Assembly: GCF_000479045.1 (NCBI RefSeq)
Contig: NZ_KI518090.1
Location: 25,910-89,909, forward strand
Length of the DNA: 64,000 bases
Reading direction: 5' to 3'
Source of the DNA: Cetobacterium somerae ATCC BAA-474
GTDB taxonomy: Bacteria > Fusobacteriota > Fusobacteriia > Fusobacteriales > Fusobacteriaceae
Below, piece by piece: positions 18,189-27,378 of this stretch (within the stretch, counting starts at the first letter, position 1; each line of letters starts with the position of its first letter). The notes under the pieces were generated by a model, which ran no database searches, was not told the DNA's origin, and saw only the letters and a program-made list of their open reading frames with translations. The position numbers were made by a program, and so were the translations under genes.

Positions 18189-19976
18189 ATGAAAGAAAAA
18201 AAGAAAATACTTGTTTGTGGTGGTACTGGTTGTTTATCTGCAAAAGGAGAACAGATTGTAGAAAATTTAAGAAATTCAATTAAAGAGCATGGATTAAAAA
18301 ATGATGTTGAAGTCATACAAACAGGTTGTTTTGGATTTTGTGAAAAAGGACCTATAGTAAAAATAATGCCAGAAAATACATTTTATATTGAAGTAAAGCC
18401 AGAAGATGCAGAAAGAATAGTAGTAGAGGACATAATTAGTGAGAAAAGAATAGTAGAGCTACTTTATATAGACCCTAAAAATGGTGAGAGAGTTTTTGAA
18501 GGGGAAAATATGGAGTTTTATAAAAAACAGATAAGAATTGCTCTTAAAAATTGTGGTAGTATAGATCCAGAATCGATTGAACAATATATGGCAGCTGAAG
18601 GTTATGCAGCTTTAAAAAAAATATTAACAACAATGACCCCTGAAAGTGTTGTAAAAGTAATTAAAGATTCAGGTTTAAGAGGAAGAGGGGGAGGAGGATA
18701 CTCAACAGGTTTGAAATGGGAATTTGCCTCTAAAAATATATCAGATCAAAAATATGTAGTGTGTAATGCTGACGAAGGAGATCCAGGTGCTTTTATGGAC
18801 AGATCTATTTTAGAGGGAGATCCACATAGTGTTATTGAGGGTATGATTATTGCTGGATATGCTATAGGAGCTACAAAGGGATTAGTTTACATTAGAGCTG
18901 AATATCCATTAGCAATAGAAAGATTGAGAAAGGCGATTGAAACGGCTAGAAAGAATGGAATATTAGGAGAGAAAATATTTGGAACAGATTTCCAATTTGA
19001 TATTGAAATAAAATATGGTGCTGGAGCATTTGTATGTGGAGAGGAAACAGCATTAATACACTCTATGGAAGGTGGAAGAGGAGAACCAACAACAAAACCA
19101 CCATATCCAGCTGAATCGGGATATTGGGGGAAACCAACAATAGTAAATAATGTTGAGACTTTAGCTAATATTGCTCAAATAATTTTAAAAGGGGTAGAGT
19201 GGTTTAGAAGTATTGGAACAAAAAATTCTCCTGGAACAAAAGTTTTTGCTTTAGCTGGAAAGATAAATAATGTTGGATTAGTTGAAGTTCCTATGGGGAC
19301 AACTTTAAGAGAAGTTATTTTTGAAATCGGTGGTGGAATAAAGAATAATAAAAAATTTAAAGCTGTTCAGACAGGAGGTCCATCAGGTGGGTGTTTAACT
19401 GAAAAAGATTTAGATACACCAATAGATTTTGATACTCTTTTAGCTAAAGGGTCTATGATGGGATCAGGTGGAATGATAGTAATGGATGAAGATGACTGTA
19501 TGGTTGCAGTATCTAAATTTTATTTAGAATTCACTGTTGATGAATCTTGTGGAAAGTGTGCACCTTGTAGAATAGGAAATACTAGATTGTGGGAAATTTT
19601 AGATAGAATAACAAAAGGAGAGGGAAAGGAAGAGGATATAGGACTATTAAAAGAGCTATCTCAAACAATAAAAACAACTTCTCTTTGTGGACTAGGGCAA
19701 ACTTCACCAAATCCCGTTTTATCTACAATAAATCAATTTTTAGATGAGTATTTAGAGCATATACATGATAAAAAATGTAGAGCCGGACAGTGTCAAGCTT
19801 TAAGAAGATATCTAATAAATGATAAATGTGTAGGATGTACAGCATGTGCAAGAGTATGTCCAGTTGCATGTATTGATGGAAAAGTTAAAGAAAGACATGT
19901 TATAGACCAAAGTAGATGTATAAAATGTGGTGCTTGTTATAATGCTTGTAAGTTTAGTGCAATAGATATAGCTTAG
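18189..19976 (+). CDS. hydB: Electron-bifurcating hydrogenase NADH/FMN subunit HydB (NuoF-like)
   Basis: 595 aa. The N-terminal thioredoxin-like [2Fe-2S] domain (CGGTGCLSAKG, TGCFGFCEKGP; residues 10-55) is followed by the NuoF core: NADH/FMN glycine-rich GLRGRGGGGYSTGLKWEFA near 165 and NADEGDPGAFMDRSILEGDPH near 195. Next come an SLBB domain (~345-400) and the [4Fe-4S] motif SCGKCAPCRIGNTR near 455. Two C-terminal [4Fe-4S] ferredoxin motifs are CVGCTACARVCPVAC and CIKCGACYNACKF. The domain set matches HydB/HndC, which oxidises or forms NADH and couples it to ferredoxin. 40 nt after hydC; SD TAGGAGG precedes the ATG. Confidence 0.95.
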   Translation: MKEKKKILVCGGTGCLSAKGEQIVENLRNSIKEHGLKNDVEVIQTGCFGFCEKGPIVKIMPENTFYIEVKPEDAERIVVEDIISEKRIVELLYIDPKNGERVFEGENMEFYKKQIRIALKNCGSIDPESIEQYMAAEGYAALKKILTTMTPESVVKVIKDSGLRGRGGGGYSTGLKWEFASKNISDQKYVVCNADEGDPGAFMDRSILEGDPHSVIEGMIIAGYAIGATKGLVYIRAEYPLAIERLRKAIETARKNGILGEKIFGTDFQFDIEIKYGAGAFVCGEETALIHSMEGGRGEPTTKPPYPAESGYWGKPTIVNNVETLANIAQIILKGVEWFRSIGTKNSPGTKVFALAGKINNVGLVEVPMGTTLREVIFEIGGGIKNNKKFKAVQTGGPSGGCLTEKDLDTPIDFDTLLAKGSMMGSGGMIVMDEDDCMVAVSKFYLEFTVDESCGKCAPCRIGNTRLWEILDRITKGEGKEEDIGLLKELSQTIKTTSLCGLGQTSPNPVLSTINQFLDEYLEHIHDKKCRAGQCQALRRYLINDKCVGCTACARVCPVACIDGKVKERHVIDQSRCIKCGACYNACKFSAIDIA

Positions 19977-19988
19977 TGGAGGTAATTT

Positions 19989-21749
19989 ATGAAAAATGTT
20001 ATTGTTATAATAGATGGTAAAGAAATAGAAGCTTTAGCAGGAACAACAATATTAGAGGCAGCTAAAACAGCTGGAATAAAAATACCAAGCTTATGTTATA
20101 TGAATATTCCAGAGATTGGATTTAAAAATGATTGTGCCTCTTGCAGAATATGTGTTGTTGAAGTTGTAGGAAGAAAAAATTTAGTTCCAGCTTGCGCAAC
20201 ACCAGTATCACCAGGAATGATAATAAATACAAATACTATGGAAGTTTTAGAAAAAAGAAGGAATGTACTAGAATTAATGTTATCAAATCATCCAACAGAT
20301 TGTTTAATATGTGCTAAGAATGGTAAATGTGATTTACAGACTTTGGCAATGGAGTTTGGAATAAGAGATATCAGATTTAAGGGGAAAATATTTGAGTATA
20401 GAAGAGAGGTTTCTCCATCGATAGTTAGAGATTTAGATAAGTGTATAATGTGTCGAAGATGTGAGAATATGTGTAATAATATTCAAAAATGCCAAGTTTT
20501 ATCAGCAGTTAATAGAGGATTTAAATCAGTTGTTTCAACAGCTTTTGAATCAGATTTAGATAAAACTAACTGCACATTCTGTGGACAGTGTGTAGCTGTA
20601 TGTCCAGTTGGAGCATTGTATGAAAAAGATTACACATGGGGGCTTATAAAAGATATTGCAAATCCAAGAAAAAGAGTTACAGTTCAGGTAGCACCTGCAG
20701 TAAGAGTTGCAATAGGTGAAGAATTTGGATATGAGCCAGGAACAGATGTAACTGGAAAGTTGGTAACAGCATTAAAAAAATTAGGTTTTGATGATGTATT
20801 TGATACGGATTATGCAGCAGATTTAACTATAATGGAGGAAGCAGCAGAATTTAAGCAAAGATTAGAAAAGTATTTAAGTGGTGATAAGAGTGTAAAACTT
20901 CCAATTCTAACTTCGTGCTGTCCAGCTTGGGTTAATTTTATAGAACACCATTATCCAGATATGCTAGATATACCATCTTCAGCAAAATCACCACAACAGA
21001 TGTTTGGAGCGGTATTAAAGAACATATGGGGACCAGCAAGAGGAATTAAAAGAGATGAAATAATAAATGTTTCCATAATGCCTTGTTTAGCAAAGAAATA
21101 CGAATCCTCTAGGCCGGAGTTTGCAACTGATGGAATTCCAGATGTAGATTATTCAATATCGACAAGAGAATTAGCTCATCTTTTAAAACAATCAAATATA
21201 GATTTAAGAAAATTAGATGAATCAGAATTTGATAATCCTTTAGGTTATTCAACAGGAGCAGCTGTTATTTTTGGTAGAACAGGCGGAGTTATAGAAGCAG
21301 CAACAAGAACACTATATGAATGGGTAACAAATGAAACTTTAGAAGATGTAGATTTTAAAGCTATGAGAGGAATGGAAGGTATTAAAATAAGTGAAGTTAA
21401 GGTTGGAGATACTATTGTAAAAATTGGAATAGCAAATGGGTTATCTGCAGCAAGAGATATTTTAGATAGAGTTAAAACAGGAGAAGAATTTTTTCATGCA
21501 ATAGAAATAATGGCATGTAAAGGAGGATGTGTTGGAGGGGGAGGACAACCTTACCATCATGGAAATTTTGAAAAAATTGTAAAAAGAGCAGAAGGATTGC
21601 AAAGTATAGATAATGGAAAAACATTTAGAAAATCACATGAAAATCCATACATACAATCACTATACGAAAAATATTTAGAGCATCCATTAAGTTCAGAGGC
21701 TCATAGAATACTACATACAAAGTATTACTCAAAAAAAGACTTAAAATAA
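19989..21749 (+). CDS. hydA: [FeFe]-hydrogenase catalytic subunit HydA
   Basis: 586 aa. N-terminal [2Fe-2S] domain (CxxxxxCASCRICVVEV), NuoG-type His/Cys site (HPTDCLICAKNGKCDLQ), two [4Fe-4S] motifs (CIMCRRCENMC, CTFCGQCVAVCPVGA), then the H-cluster domain with L1 TSCCPAWVNFIE, L2 MPCLAKKYESSRPE and L3 MACKGGCVGGGGQP. In L3 the position usually occupied by Pro is Lys, a variation also known in some bifurcating enzymes. It catalyses H2 formation or oxidation. With HydB and HydC it forms a soluble hydrogenase that couples ferredoxin and NAD(H). The maturases HydE/F/G are not in the window. Ends before a 15-bp terminator. Confidence 0.95.
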   Translation: MKNVIVIIDGKEIEALAGTTILEAAKTAGIKIPSLCYMNIPEIGFKNDCASCRICVVEVVGRKNLVPACATPVSPGMIINTNTMEVLEKRRNVLELMLSNHPTDCLICAKNGKCDLQTLAMEFGIRDIRFKGKIFEYRREVSPSIVRDLDKCIMCRRCENMCNNIQKCQVLSAVNRGFKSVVSTAFESDLDKTNCTFCGQCVAVCPVGALYEKDYTWGLIKDIANPRKRVTVQVAPAVRVAIGEEFGYEPGTDVTGKLVTALKKLGFDDVFDTDYAADLTIMEEAAEFKQRLEKYLSGDKSVKLPILTSCCPAWVNFIEHHYPDMLDIPSSAKSPQQMFGAVLKNIWGPARGIKRDEIINVSIMPCLAKKYESSRPEFATDGIPDVDYSISTRELAHLLKQSNIDLRKLDESEFDNPLGYSTGAAVIFGRTGGVIEAATRTLYEWVTNETLEDVDFKAMRGMEGIKISEVKVGDTIVKIGIANGLSAARDILDRVKTGEEFFHAIEIMACKGGCVGGGGQPYHHGNFEKIVKRAEGLQSIDNGKTFRKSHENPYIQSLYEKYLEHPLSSEAHRILHTKYYSKKDLK

Positions 21750-21765
21750 CATAAATATATTAGAA

Positions 21766-21801
21766 AAAAATAACAGTAGTACCTAACTACTGTTATTTTT
21801 T
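21766..21801 (+). terminator. Intrinsic terminator after hydA
   Basis: AAAAATAACAGTAGT (21766-21780) and ACTACTGTTATTTTT (21786-21800) form a perfect 15-bp stem with a 5-nt loop; the 3' arm ends in the T run. Confidence 0.93.
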
Positions 21802-21815
21802 GTTACCTTTAACTC

Positions 21816-21844
21816 TTTACAAAGGAATGACAATGTAATATAAT
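21816..21844 (+). promoter_or_regulatory. Strong promoter of the 12-gene pepT-like to accB run
   Basis: TTTACA (21816-21821), 17-bp spacer, TATAAT (21839-21844). It is the only good promoter seen before accB ends at 29808. Confidence 0.85.
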
Positions 21845-21887
21845 CTAGAGAAGAATATCAAAAAACAGATAACCTGTGGGAGGGCAA

Positions 21888-22991
21888 ATGATAAGAGAAG
21901 CTAGATTAGTAGAAAATTTTTTAGATATGGTAAAAATTTCATCTCCTTCAAAAAATGAAAGAGCTATGGGAGACTATTTATTAAAAGTTTTAAGAGAATT
22001 AGGGTTAGAAGTAAAAGAAGATAATGCAGGTGAGTTAAATGGTGGAAACTGTGGAAATATAATTGGAATTTTAAAAGCTACAGGAAAGAAGAAGTTTTTA
22101 TTTAGTGCTCATATGGATACAGTTGTGCCTTGTGAAAAAGTTGTTCCAGTAATAGAGAATGGTATAATAAAATCAGATGGGACATCTATATTAGGTGGAG
22201 ATGACAAAGGTGGAATTGCAGCTATCATAGAGATGTTAAGAGTAATAAAAGAAAATAATTTAGATCATCCAGAAATAATTGTAGTTTTTTCTATGGGAGA
22301 AGAGATTGGGTTATTAGGATCAAAATCTTTTGATATTGATAGCTACGGTGTAGATTTTGGATTTATATTAGATTCAAGTGGAAAGCCAGGAAAAATAATT
22401 ACAAAAGCTCCGTCAGCAGCTAGAGGAAAAATAACAATTATAGGAAAGCCAGCACATGCAGGTATTTCTCCAGAAAGTGGAATAAATGCATTGACAGTTG
22501 CAGCACATGCAATAACTAAAATAAAATTAGGTAGAGTTGATACTGAAACAACTTCAAATATAGGAGTTGTAAGTGGAGGACAAGCCACAAATATCGTTAT
22601 GCCATCAGTTGAATTAGATTATGAAGCTAGAAGTTTATCAAATGAAAAATTACAATCTTTATTAGATGAAACATTTAATATATTCCAAAAGGTTTGCGAT
22701 GATTTTGGAGCAAAATTAGAAAATGATGTTAAAGTTGAGTATCCTGGATTTGCACTTGAAGATTGTGAAGAGGTTGTAGAGATTGTAAAAGCTGCTTGTG
22801 AAAAAGCTGGTGTAAAAAGTGAGACTGCATCTTCAGGTGGAGGTAGTGATACAAATATTTATAATAGTAAAGGTGTTCCAAGTGTAAACTTAGCTGTAGG
22901 AATGACAAAAGTTCACACTTTAGAGGAGTATATTGAGATAAAAGACTTAGTAGATTTATCAAAAATATTAGTTGAAATTATAAAAGGATAG
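21888..22991 (+). CDS. M20-family peptidase T-like metallopeptidase
   Basis: 367 aa. The ATG at 21888 is chosen because GGGAGGG (21878-21884) sits 3-9 nt upstream; a GTG at 21876 would overlap that site. Zinc-site motifs of M20 are visible: FSAHMDTV (His/Asp), LGGDDKGGIAA (bridging Asp), SMGEEIGLLGS (catalytic and metal Glu), FILDSSGKPG and a late metal His in KVHTLEEY. A dimerisation insert with AHAGISPESGINA and NIGVVSGGQATNIVMP lies between. This fits the PepT-like (TIGR01883) group, probably a cytoplasmic di-/tripeptidase. The exact substrate cannot be read from sequence. First gene after the 21816 promoter. Confidence 0.88.
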   Translation: MIREARLVENFLDMVKISSPSKNERAMGDYLLKVLRELGLEVKEDNAGELNGGNCGNIIGILKATGKKKFLFSAHMDTVVPCEKVVPVIENGIIKSDGTSILGGDDKGGIAAIIEMLRVIKENNLDHPEIIVVFSMGEEIGLLGSKSFDIDSYGVDFGFILDSSGKPGKIITKAPSAARGKITIIGKPAHAGISPESGINALTVAAHAITKIKLGRVDTETTSNIGVVSGGQATNIVMPSVELDYEARSLSNEKLQSLLDETFNIFQKVCDDFGAKLENDVKVEYPGFALEDCEEVVEIVKAACEKAGVKSETASSGGGSDTNIYNSKGVPSVNLAVGMTKVHTLEEYIEIKDLVDLSKILVEIIKG

Positions 22992-22993
22992 AG

Positions 22994-23800
22994 ATGAAAA
23001 TAGGAAAGAAAAAAAATAAAGTATTAAACATTATATATATTTTTATAATTTTAATGGTTGTAGTTTTCTTTGCTAAAGACGTATTTATGTATACAATGAC
23101 AGAGATTGAAGAGATTTTTTTACCTCTTCAATCTCGTGTATATTTTTTAGGTAAAAAAGCTAAAGAGAGCACAGAGAGTGTTATAAATTATAAAGAGTTA
23201 TTAAATGAAAATAATAAATTGAAACATACGCTAGCAGAAAAGTCTTTAATTGAAGAAAAGAATCAAAGGTTATTAGAGGAAAATGATAGACTAAGAGAAC
23301 TTTTAGATATGAAAGATCATTTTAAATTTAAATTTAAAGTTGGGAAAATAAGTTTTCAACAAACTAGAGAGATGTATGAAAGTTTTGCTATAAATATTGG
23401 TGAAATAGATGGAATAGAAAAAAATATGCCAGTTTTATATAATGAATCTCTAATTGGAAAAGTAGAAAAAGTATTTAAAAATTACTCTGTTGTTCAAATG
23501 ATAACTTTTCAAGATTCAGTAGTTAGTGCAACTGCAACAGGGGATACAGTAGGTATAGTAAAAGGAAATAGAAGTGATGAACTTATTTTTGAACCTGTAT
23601 CATTTCATGAAGCACAATTATCTGTAGGAGATAAAGTTTATACTTCTGGAATAAGTGATATATACCCAAAAGGTTTATATATTGGAGAGGTATGTGAAAT
23701 AAGAAAAAAATATGAAAATAATGTAGAATATTTAGTAAAATTACCATTTAATATAATAGATATGAATGAAATAATAGTTCTTACAGAGGTGGATAGATGA
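22994..23800 (+). CDS. mreC: Rod shape-determining protein MreC
   Basis: 268 aa. N-terminal membrane anchor (about 12-30), coiled coil (~62-100, ELLNENNKLKHTLAEKSLIEEKNQRLLEENDRL seen as heptads), then two beta-barrel domains with the family blocks MPVLYNESLIGKVEKVFKNYSVVQ, GIVKGN and VGDKVYTSGISDIYPKGLYIGEV. MreC links the elongasome to periplasmic wall synthesis. mreB and mreD are not adjacent. Two nt after the peptidase stop, with AAAGGATAGAG as SD; ends with a 4-nt ATGA overlap with the next gene. Confidence 0.93.
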   Translation: MKIGKKKNKVLNIIYIFIILMVVVFFAKDVFMYTMTEIEEIFLPLQSRVYFLGKKAKESTESVINYKELLNENNKLKHTLAEKSLIEEKNQRLLEENDRLRELLDMKDHFKFKFKVGKISFQQTREMYESFAINIGEIDGIEKNMPVLYNESLIGKVEKVFKNYSVVQMITFQDSVVSATATGDTVGIVKGNRSDELIFEPVSFHEAQLSVGDKVYTSGISDIYPKGLYIGEVCEIRKKYENNVEYLVKLPFNIIDMNEIIVLTEVDR

Positions 23801-24351
23801 TAAAAAAAATAGCTATGTTTTTATTAATAGGAACATCAATTTTTGCATCACCAAATAGAATTTCTGATATAAAAGATATATATTCTACAGTAAAAGAAAC
23901 AGTATATTTAAATGGTGAGAAAAAAGTGAAGGAATATAAAATTGAGTATATCTCACCAGATTATTTGAGAAAAGAAGTAATCTCGCCAAATGTAAATAAA
24001 GGAGAGATATTTCAATATGAAAATGAAAAATCTTTAGTTTATATTCCATTATTTGATGAGGTATCTGAAAATAATGGTGAAGATGTGAGTAATTTTTTAT
24101 CAATTATAAAAGATTTGAAAAATAAAGATCAAAATGATAAAAACTTTAAAGATAACTATTATTTACAAAAAGTAAAAGAATTAAAATATAAAGATACCTA
24201 CAGAATAAAAATAAAAGAGTATAAAAAAGTAGATGGGTATTTATTACCGATTAAGATGGAGATATTTGAAAGTGAAAGTAAAGTCGCTGATTTAGACTTG
24301 AAAGACACAAAAGTAAATAGTGACCTTAAAAGAAAGGAACTAAAAAAATGA
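23797..24351 (+). CDS. LolA-like outer-membrane lipoprotein carrier
   Basis: 184 aa with a clear signal peptide (MIKKIAMFLLIGTSIFA, cleavage near residue 17). The body is beta-rich with lines such as VKEYKIEYISPDYLRKEVISPNVNKGEIFQYENEKSLVYIP, the pattern seen in the LolA/LolB half-barrel (DUF4292-like or outer-membrane lipoprotein-sorting) proteins. LolA carries lipoproteins across the periplasm. The match is by pattern rather than a diagnostic motif, so the family is likely and the precise role inferred. Overlaps mreC by ATGA and recO by ATGA, so the three are translationally coupled. Confidence 0.65.
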   Translation: MIKKIAMFLLIGTSIFASPNRISDIKDIYSTVKETVYLNGEKKVKEYKIEYISPDYLRKEVISPNVNKGEIFQYENEKSLVYIPLFDEVSENNGEDVSNFLSIIKDLKNKDQNDKNFKDNYYLQKVKELKYKDTYRIKIKEYKKVDGYLLPIKMEIFESESKVADLDLKDTKVNSDLKRKELKK

Positions 24352-25049
24352 AATTTATAAAAACTAAAGGATTAATAATAAAAAAAGTAGATTTTGGAGA
24401 AGGAGATCGAATTATAACTGTTTTTTCTGAAAATTTTGGAAAGATTGATCTTTTAGTTAGAGGAATTAGAAAAAGTAAAAAAAGAGACCAAAGTTCGGTA
24501 GATTTATTAACTCTATCAAATTTTACATTTTATAAAAAAGGTGATAATTTTATACTAAATACAATTGATTCGATAGATTTTTTTTATGATTTAAAAAAAG
24601 ATATAGAAAAATTGGAGATAGTATCTTATATTCTCTCTATTATTAATGAGATAGTCTTGCCAGGAGAGAGAAAAAAGGAGTTTTTTCAAAGAATAGAAAA
24701 AGCTTTATACTTTATTATAAAAAGTGATAACTATAATAATTTTATTATGGTTTTAAAAATGATGAATTGGATTATAAAAAATGAAGGTTATAGAATAAAT
24801 ATATCAGGTGAAAAATATTTTAGTATTTCTGAATCAGTTATAACAGATTTTGGAAATGATAAAGTTATACCTTTGAAAAGAGATTTATTTGAAGTGTTAG
24901 CAAATGTGGAGAAAAAAGTATCAGATGAGAAAAGGGTGGAATTAAGCACTTTAATTGATGCGATTATTCTTTATGAAAAATATATAAATTATCATTTAGA
25001 TACAAAATTAAATCTAAAGAAACATTTATTTGGAGGTTACTCATGTTAA
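24348..25049 (+). CDS. recO: DNA repair protein RecO
   Basis: 233 aa. The N-terminal OB-fold contains the family start TKGLIIKKVDFGEGDRIITVFSENFGKIDLLVRGIRKSKKR; a helical C-terminal domain follows. RecO acts with RecR to load RecA on SSB-coated gaps. The C-terminal zinc-binding Cys set found in many RecO proteins is not evident; only a single Cys is at the very end (GGYSC). Some family members lack it. Overlaps the preceding gene (ATGA) and the following PTS gene by 7 nt. Confidence 0.9.
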   Translation: MKFIKTKGLIIKKVDFGEGDRIITVFSENFGKIDLLVRGIRKSKKRDQSSVDLLTLSNFTFYKKGDNFILNTIDSIDFFYDLKKDIEKLEIVSYILSIINEIVLPGERKKEFFQRIEKALYFIIKSDNYNNFIMVLKMMNWIIKNEGYRINISGEKYFSISESVITDFGNDKVIPLKRDLFEVLANVEKKVSDEKRVELSTLIDAIILYEKYINYHLDTKLNLKKHLFGGYSC

Positions 25050-25513
25050 ACATAGTTAAAATAACTGACTATATGTCAGAAGAACTAATATTACTTAATC
25101 TAAAAGCTAAAAATAAAGATGAAGCTTTAAAAGAACTGTCTGCTTTAATAGGAAAATCAGAAAAAATAGAAAAAAAAGATGTAATATATAAAGCTCTTTT
25201 AGAAAGAGAGAATTTAGGAAGCACAGGGATAGGAAAAGGGGTAGCAATACCACATGCTAAAACTGATGCAGCAGAGAGTTTAACAATAGCTTTTGGAATA
25301 AGTAAAGAGGGAGTAGATTTTAAATCTTTAGATCAAGAAAAAGTAAAAATATTTTTTGTATTTGCATCACCATTTAAAGATAGTCAAATTTATTTAAAAG
25401 TGCTGGCAAGAATTTCAAGATTAATAAGAGATGAAAATTTTAGAGAAAAGCTTTTAAATTGTGAAAATGCAAAAGAAGTATTAGAGTGTATAGACAAAGA
25501 GGAAGCTTTATAG
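25043..25513 (+). CDS. PTS EIIA domain protein (fructose/PtsN type)
   Basis: 156 aa, a single EIIA-2 domain. The phosphorylatable His is in GVAIPHAKT (residue ~72), preceded by LLERENLGSTGIGKG, diagnostic for the fructose/mannitol/nitrogen EIIA family. No EIIB or EIIC is nearby, so it may be regulatory (PtsN-like) rather than for sugar uptake; that is inference from context. SD GGAGG (25031-25035) lies inside the recO end. Confidence 0.88.
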   Translation: MLNIVKITDYMSEELILLNLKAKNKDEALKELSALIGKSEKIEKKDVIYKALLERENLGSTGIGKGVAIPHAKTDAAESLTIAFGISKEGVDFKSLDQEKVKIFFVFASPFKDSQIYLKVLARISRLIRDENFREKLLNCENAKEVLECIDKEEAL

Positions 25514-25522
25514 GGAGAGAGT

Positions 25523-25984
25523 ATGAGATGTCCATTTTGTAATAGTGAAGACACAAAAGTAATAGATAGTAGAGCGTTTTCTGAAAATAATTCTATAAAA
25601 AGAAGAAGAGTATGTAATAGTTGTGAAAAGAGATTTACTACCTATGAACGAATAGAAGAAAATCCAATCTATGTTGTAAAAAAAAATAAAAGTAGAGAAA
25701 AATTTAATAAAGATAAACTTTTAAGGGGATTAGAAAGAGCAACTAATAAAAGAAACATAAGTAGAGATGATTTAGAAAAATTTATTGCTGATGTGGAAAA
25801 AGTAATACAAAACACTTTAAAAAATGAGATAACAACACAGGAACTAGGGGAGCTTGTACTAGAAAAATTAAAGGTATTAGATGAAGTAGCATATGTTAGA
25901 TTTGCATCTGTATATAAAGAGTTCGATGATATAAAATCTTTTATAGATGTCGTAGAAGATATAAAAAAGGATAAAAAGATATGA
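25523..25984 (+). CDS. nrdR: Transcriptional repressor NrdR
   Basis: 153 aa, normal length. The N-terminal zinc ribbon has CPFC ... CNSC (MRCPFCNSEDTKVIDSR, RRRVCNSCEKRFTTYER), followed by an ATP-cone domain (YVVKKNKSREKFNKDKLLRG, VRFASVYKEFDDI). NrdR represses ribonucleotide reductase operons at paired NrdR boxes in an ATP/dATP-dependent manner. No nrd genes are in the window. SD GGGAGAGAG before ATG; overlaps aroQ by ATGA. Confidence 0.96.
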   Translation: MRCPFCNSEDTKVIDSRAFSENNSIKRRRVCNSCEKRFTTYERIEENPIYVVKKNKSREKFNKDKLLRGLERATNKRNISRDDLEKFIADVEKVIQNTLKNEITTQELGELVLEKLKVLDEVAYVRFASVYKEFDDIKSFIDVVEDIKKDKKI

Positions 25985-26412
25985 AAGTTTTAATAATAAA
26001 TGGACCAAATTTAAATTTTTTAGGAAAGAGAGAGCCTAAAATATATGGAGATGAAACTTTAGAGTTAATAAATAATAAAATTAAAAAATTTGGTATGAAT
26101 CATGGGATGGAGGTAGAATTTTTTCAATCCAATCATGAAGGATATATAATTGATAAGATACAAGAAAGTTATGAAAATGTTGATTATCTAATAATAAATC
26201 CAGGGGCATTAACACATTATGGGATAGGAATAAGAGATGCAATTTTGTCAACTAATCTAAAAACAATAGAGGTTCACTTATCAAATGTATACTCTAGAGA
26301 GGAGTTTAGACATAAATCTGTAATATCGGATATATGCATAGGTAAAATTACTGGATTCGGTTCTGAAGGGTATAAAATGGCTCTTCAATACTTAAGTAAT
26401 TTAAAGAAATAG
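25981..26412 (+). CDS. aroQ: Type II 3-dehydroquinate dehydratase
   Basis: 143 aa, typical for the dodecameric type II enzyme of the shikimate pathway. Motifs: NGPNLNFLGKREPKIYG with the catalytic Tyr (YG near 22), QSNHEGYIIDKI, INPGALTHYGIGIRDAI with the catalytic His, and EVHLSNVYSREEFRHKS. The segment NPGALTH replaces the more usual NPGAYTH. It converts 3-dehydroquinate to 3-dehydroshikimate. It lies alone among non-aro genes. Confidence 0.95.
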   Translation: MKVLIINGPNLNFLGKREPKIYGDETLELINNKIKKFGMNHGMEVEFFQSNHEGYIIDKIQESYENVDYLIINPGALTHYGIGIRDAILSTNLKTIEVHLSNVYSREEFRHKSVISDICIGKITGFGSEGYKMALQYLSNLKK

Positions 26413-26420
26413 GAGGCAAA

Positions 26421-27353
26421 ATGAGAATTTTATTTATGGGAACGCCAGAGTTTGCAGTTCCATCATTAGATATATTAAGAAAAAAGCATGATATAGTAGG
26501 AATATTTACAAAGGTAGATAAACCTAATACTAGAGGTAAAAAAATAAAGTATACACCAGTTAAAGAGTATGGAATTGAGAATAATATACCAGTTTATCAA
26601 CCTGATTCATTAAGAACAGAAGAAACATTTGAGTTAGTAAAAGAATTAAATCCAGATTTAATTGTTGTTGTAGCATATGGAAAAATAATACCAAATAATA
26701 TTATTGATTTTCCAAAGCTTGGAATAATAAATGTACACTCATCTTTACTTCCAAAGTTTAGAGGTGCAGCACCAATTAACGCAGCAATAATAGCTGGTGA
26801 AGAAGAAACAGGTGTTACTATTATGGATATTGCTGAGGAATTAGATGCAGGGGATATTATTTTAAAAGGAACTACTCCAATTTATGAAGAGGATACTTTT
26901 TTAACACTTCATGATAGATTGAAAGAAATTGGAGCAGAAAAATTAAATGAAGCTGTAGATCAAATAGAAAATGGAACAGCAAAAAGAGAGAAACAAAACC
27001 ATGAGTTAGCAACATTTGTAAAGCCATATAAAAAAACTGATTGCTTAATTAATTGGAATAAAAATAAAGAGGAAATTTTTAATTTTGTAAGAGGAATGAA
27101 TCCATTTCCAACAGCTTATACACACCACAATGATAAGATTTTAAAAGTTTATGCAGTTGAAAAACTTGATAAAATTTATGAAGAAGGGGAAAATGGTGAG
27201 ATAGTAGATTTGATTAAAGGAAAAGGATTTGTTGTAAAAGTAAATGAAGGAAGCATAATTTTAACTGAGATTAAACCTGAAAATAAAAAAAATATATCAG
27301 GAAAAGATAGTATAAATGGAAACTTATTTAAAATAGGTGAGATTTTAAAATAA
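26421..27353 (+). CDS. fmt: Methionyl-tRNA formyltransferase
   Basis: 310 aa, normal length. Starts RILFMGTPEFAVPSLDIL, the Fmt signature. The catalytic region is INVHSSLLPKFRGAAPINAAIIAGEEETGVTIM with the family HSSLLPxxRG motif, then MDIAEELDAGDI. A C-terminal OB-like tRNA-binding domain is present. It transfers the formyl group from 10-formyl-THF to initiator Met-tRNA. Its neighbour folD makes 10-formyl-THF, a functional link in the same run. SD AGGAGG lies 5 nt before the ATG. Confidence 0.96.
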   Translation: MRILFMGTPEFAVPSLDILRKKHDIVGIFTKVDKPNTRGKKIKYTPVKEYGIENNIPVYQPDSLRTEETFELVKELNPDLIVVVAYGKIIPNNIIDFPKLGIINVHSSLLPKFRGAAPINAAIIAGEEETGVTIMDIAEELDAGDIILKGTTPIYEEDTFLTLHDRLKEIGAEKLNEAVDQIENGTAKREKQNHELATFVKPYKKTDCLINWNKNKEEIFNFVRGMNPFPTAYTHHNDKILKVYAVEKLDKIYEEGENGEIVDLIKGKGFVVKVNEGSIILTEIKPENKKNISGKDSINGNLFKIGEILK

Positions 27354-27378
27354 AAATAATGGGGGGAGAGGTTAAATA

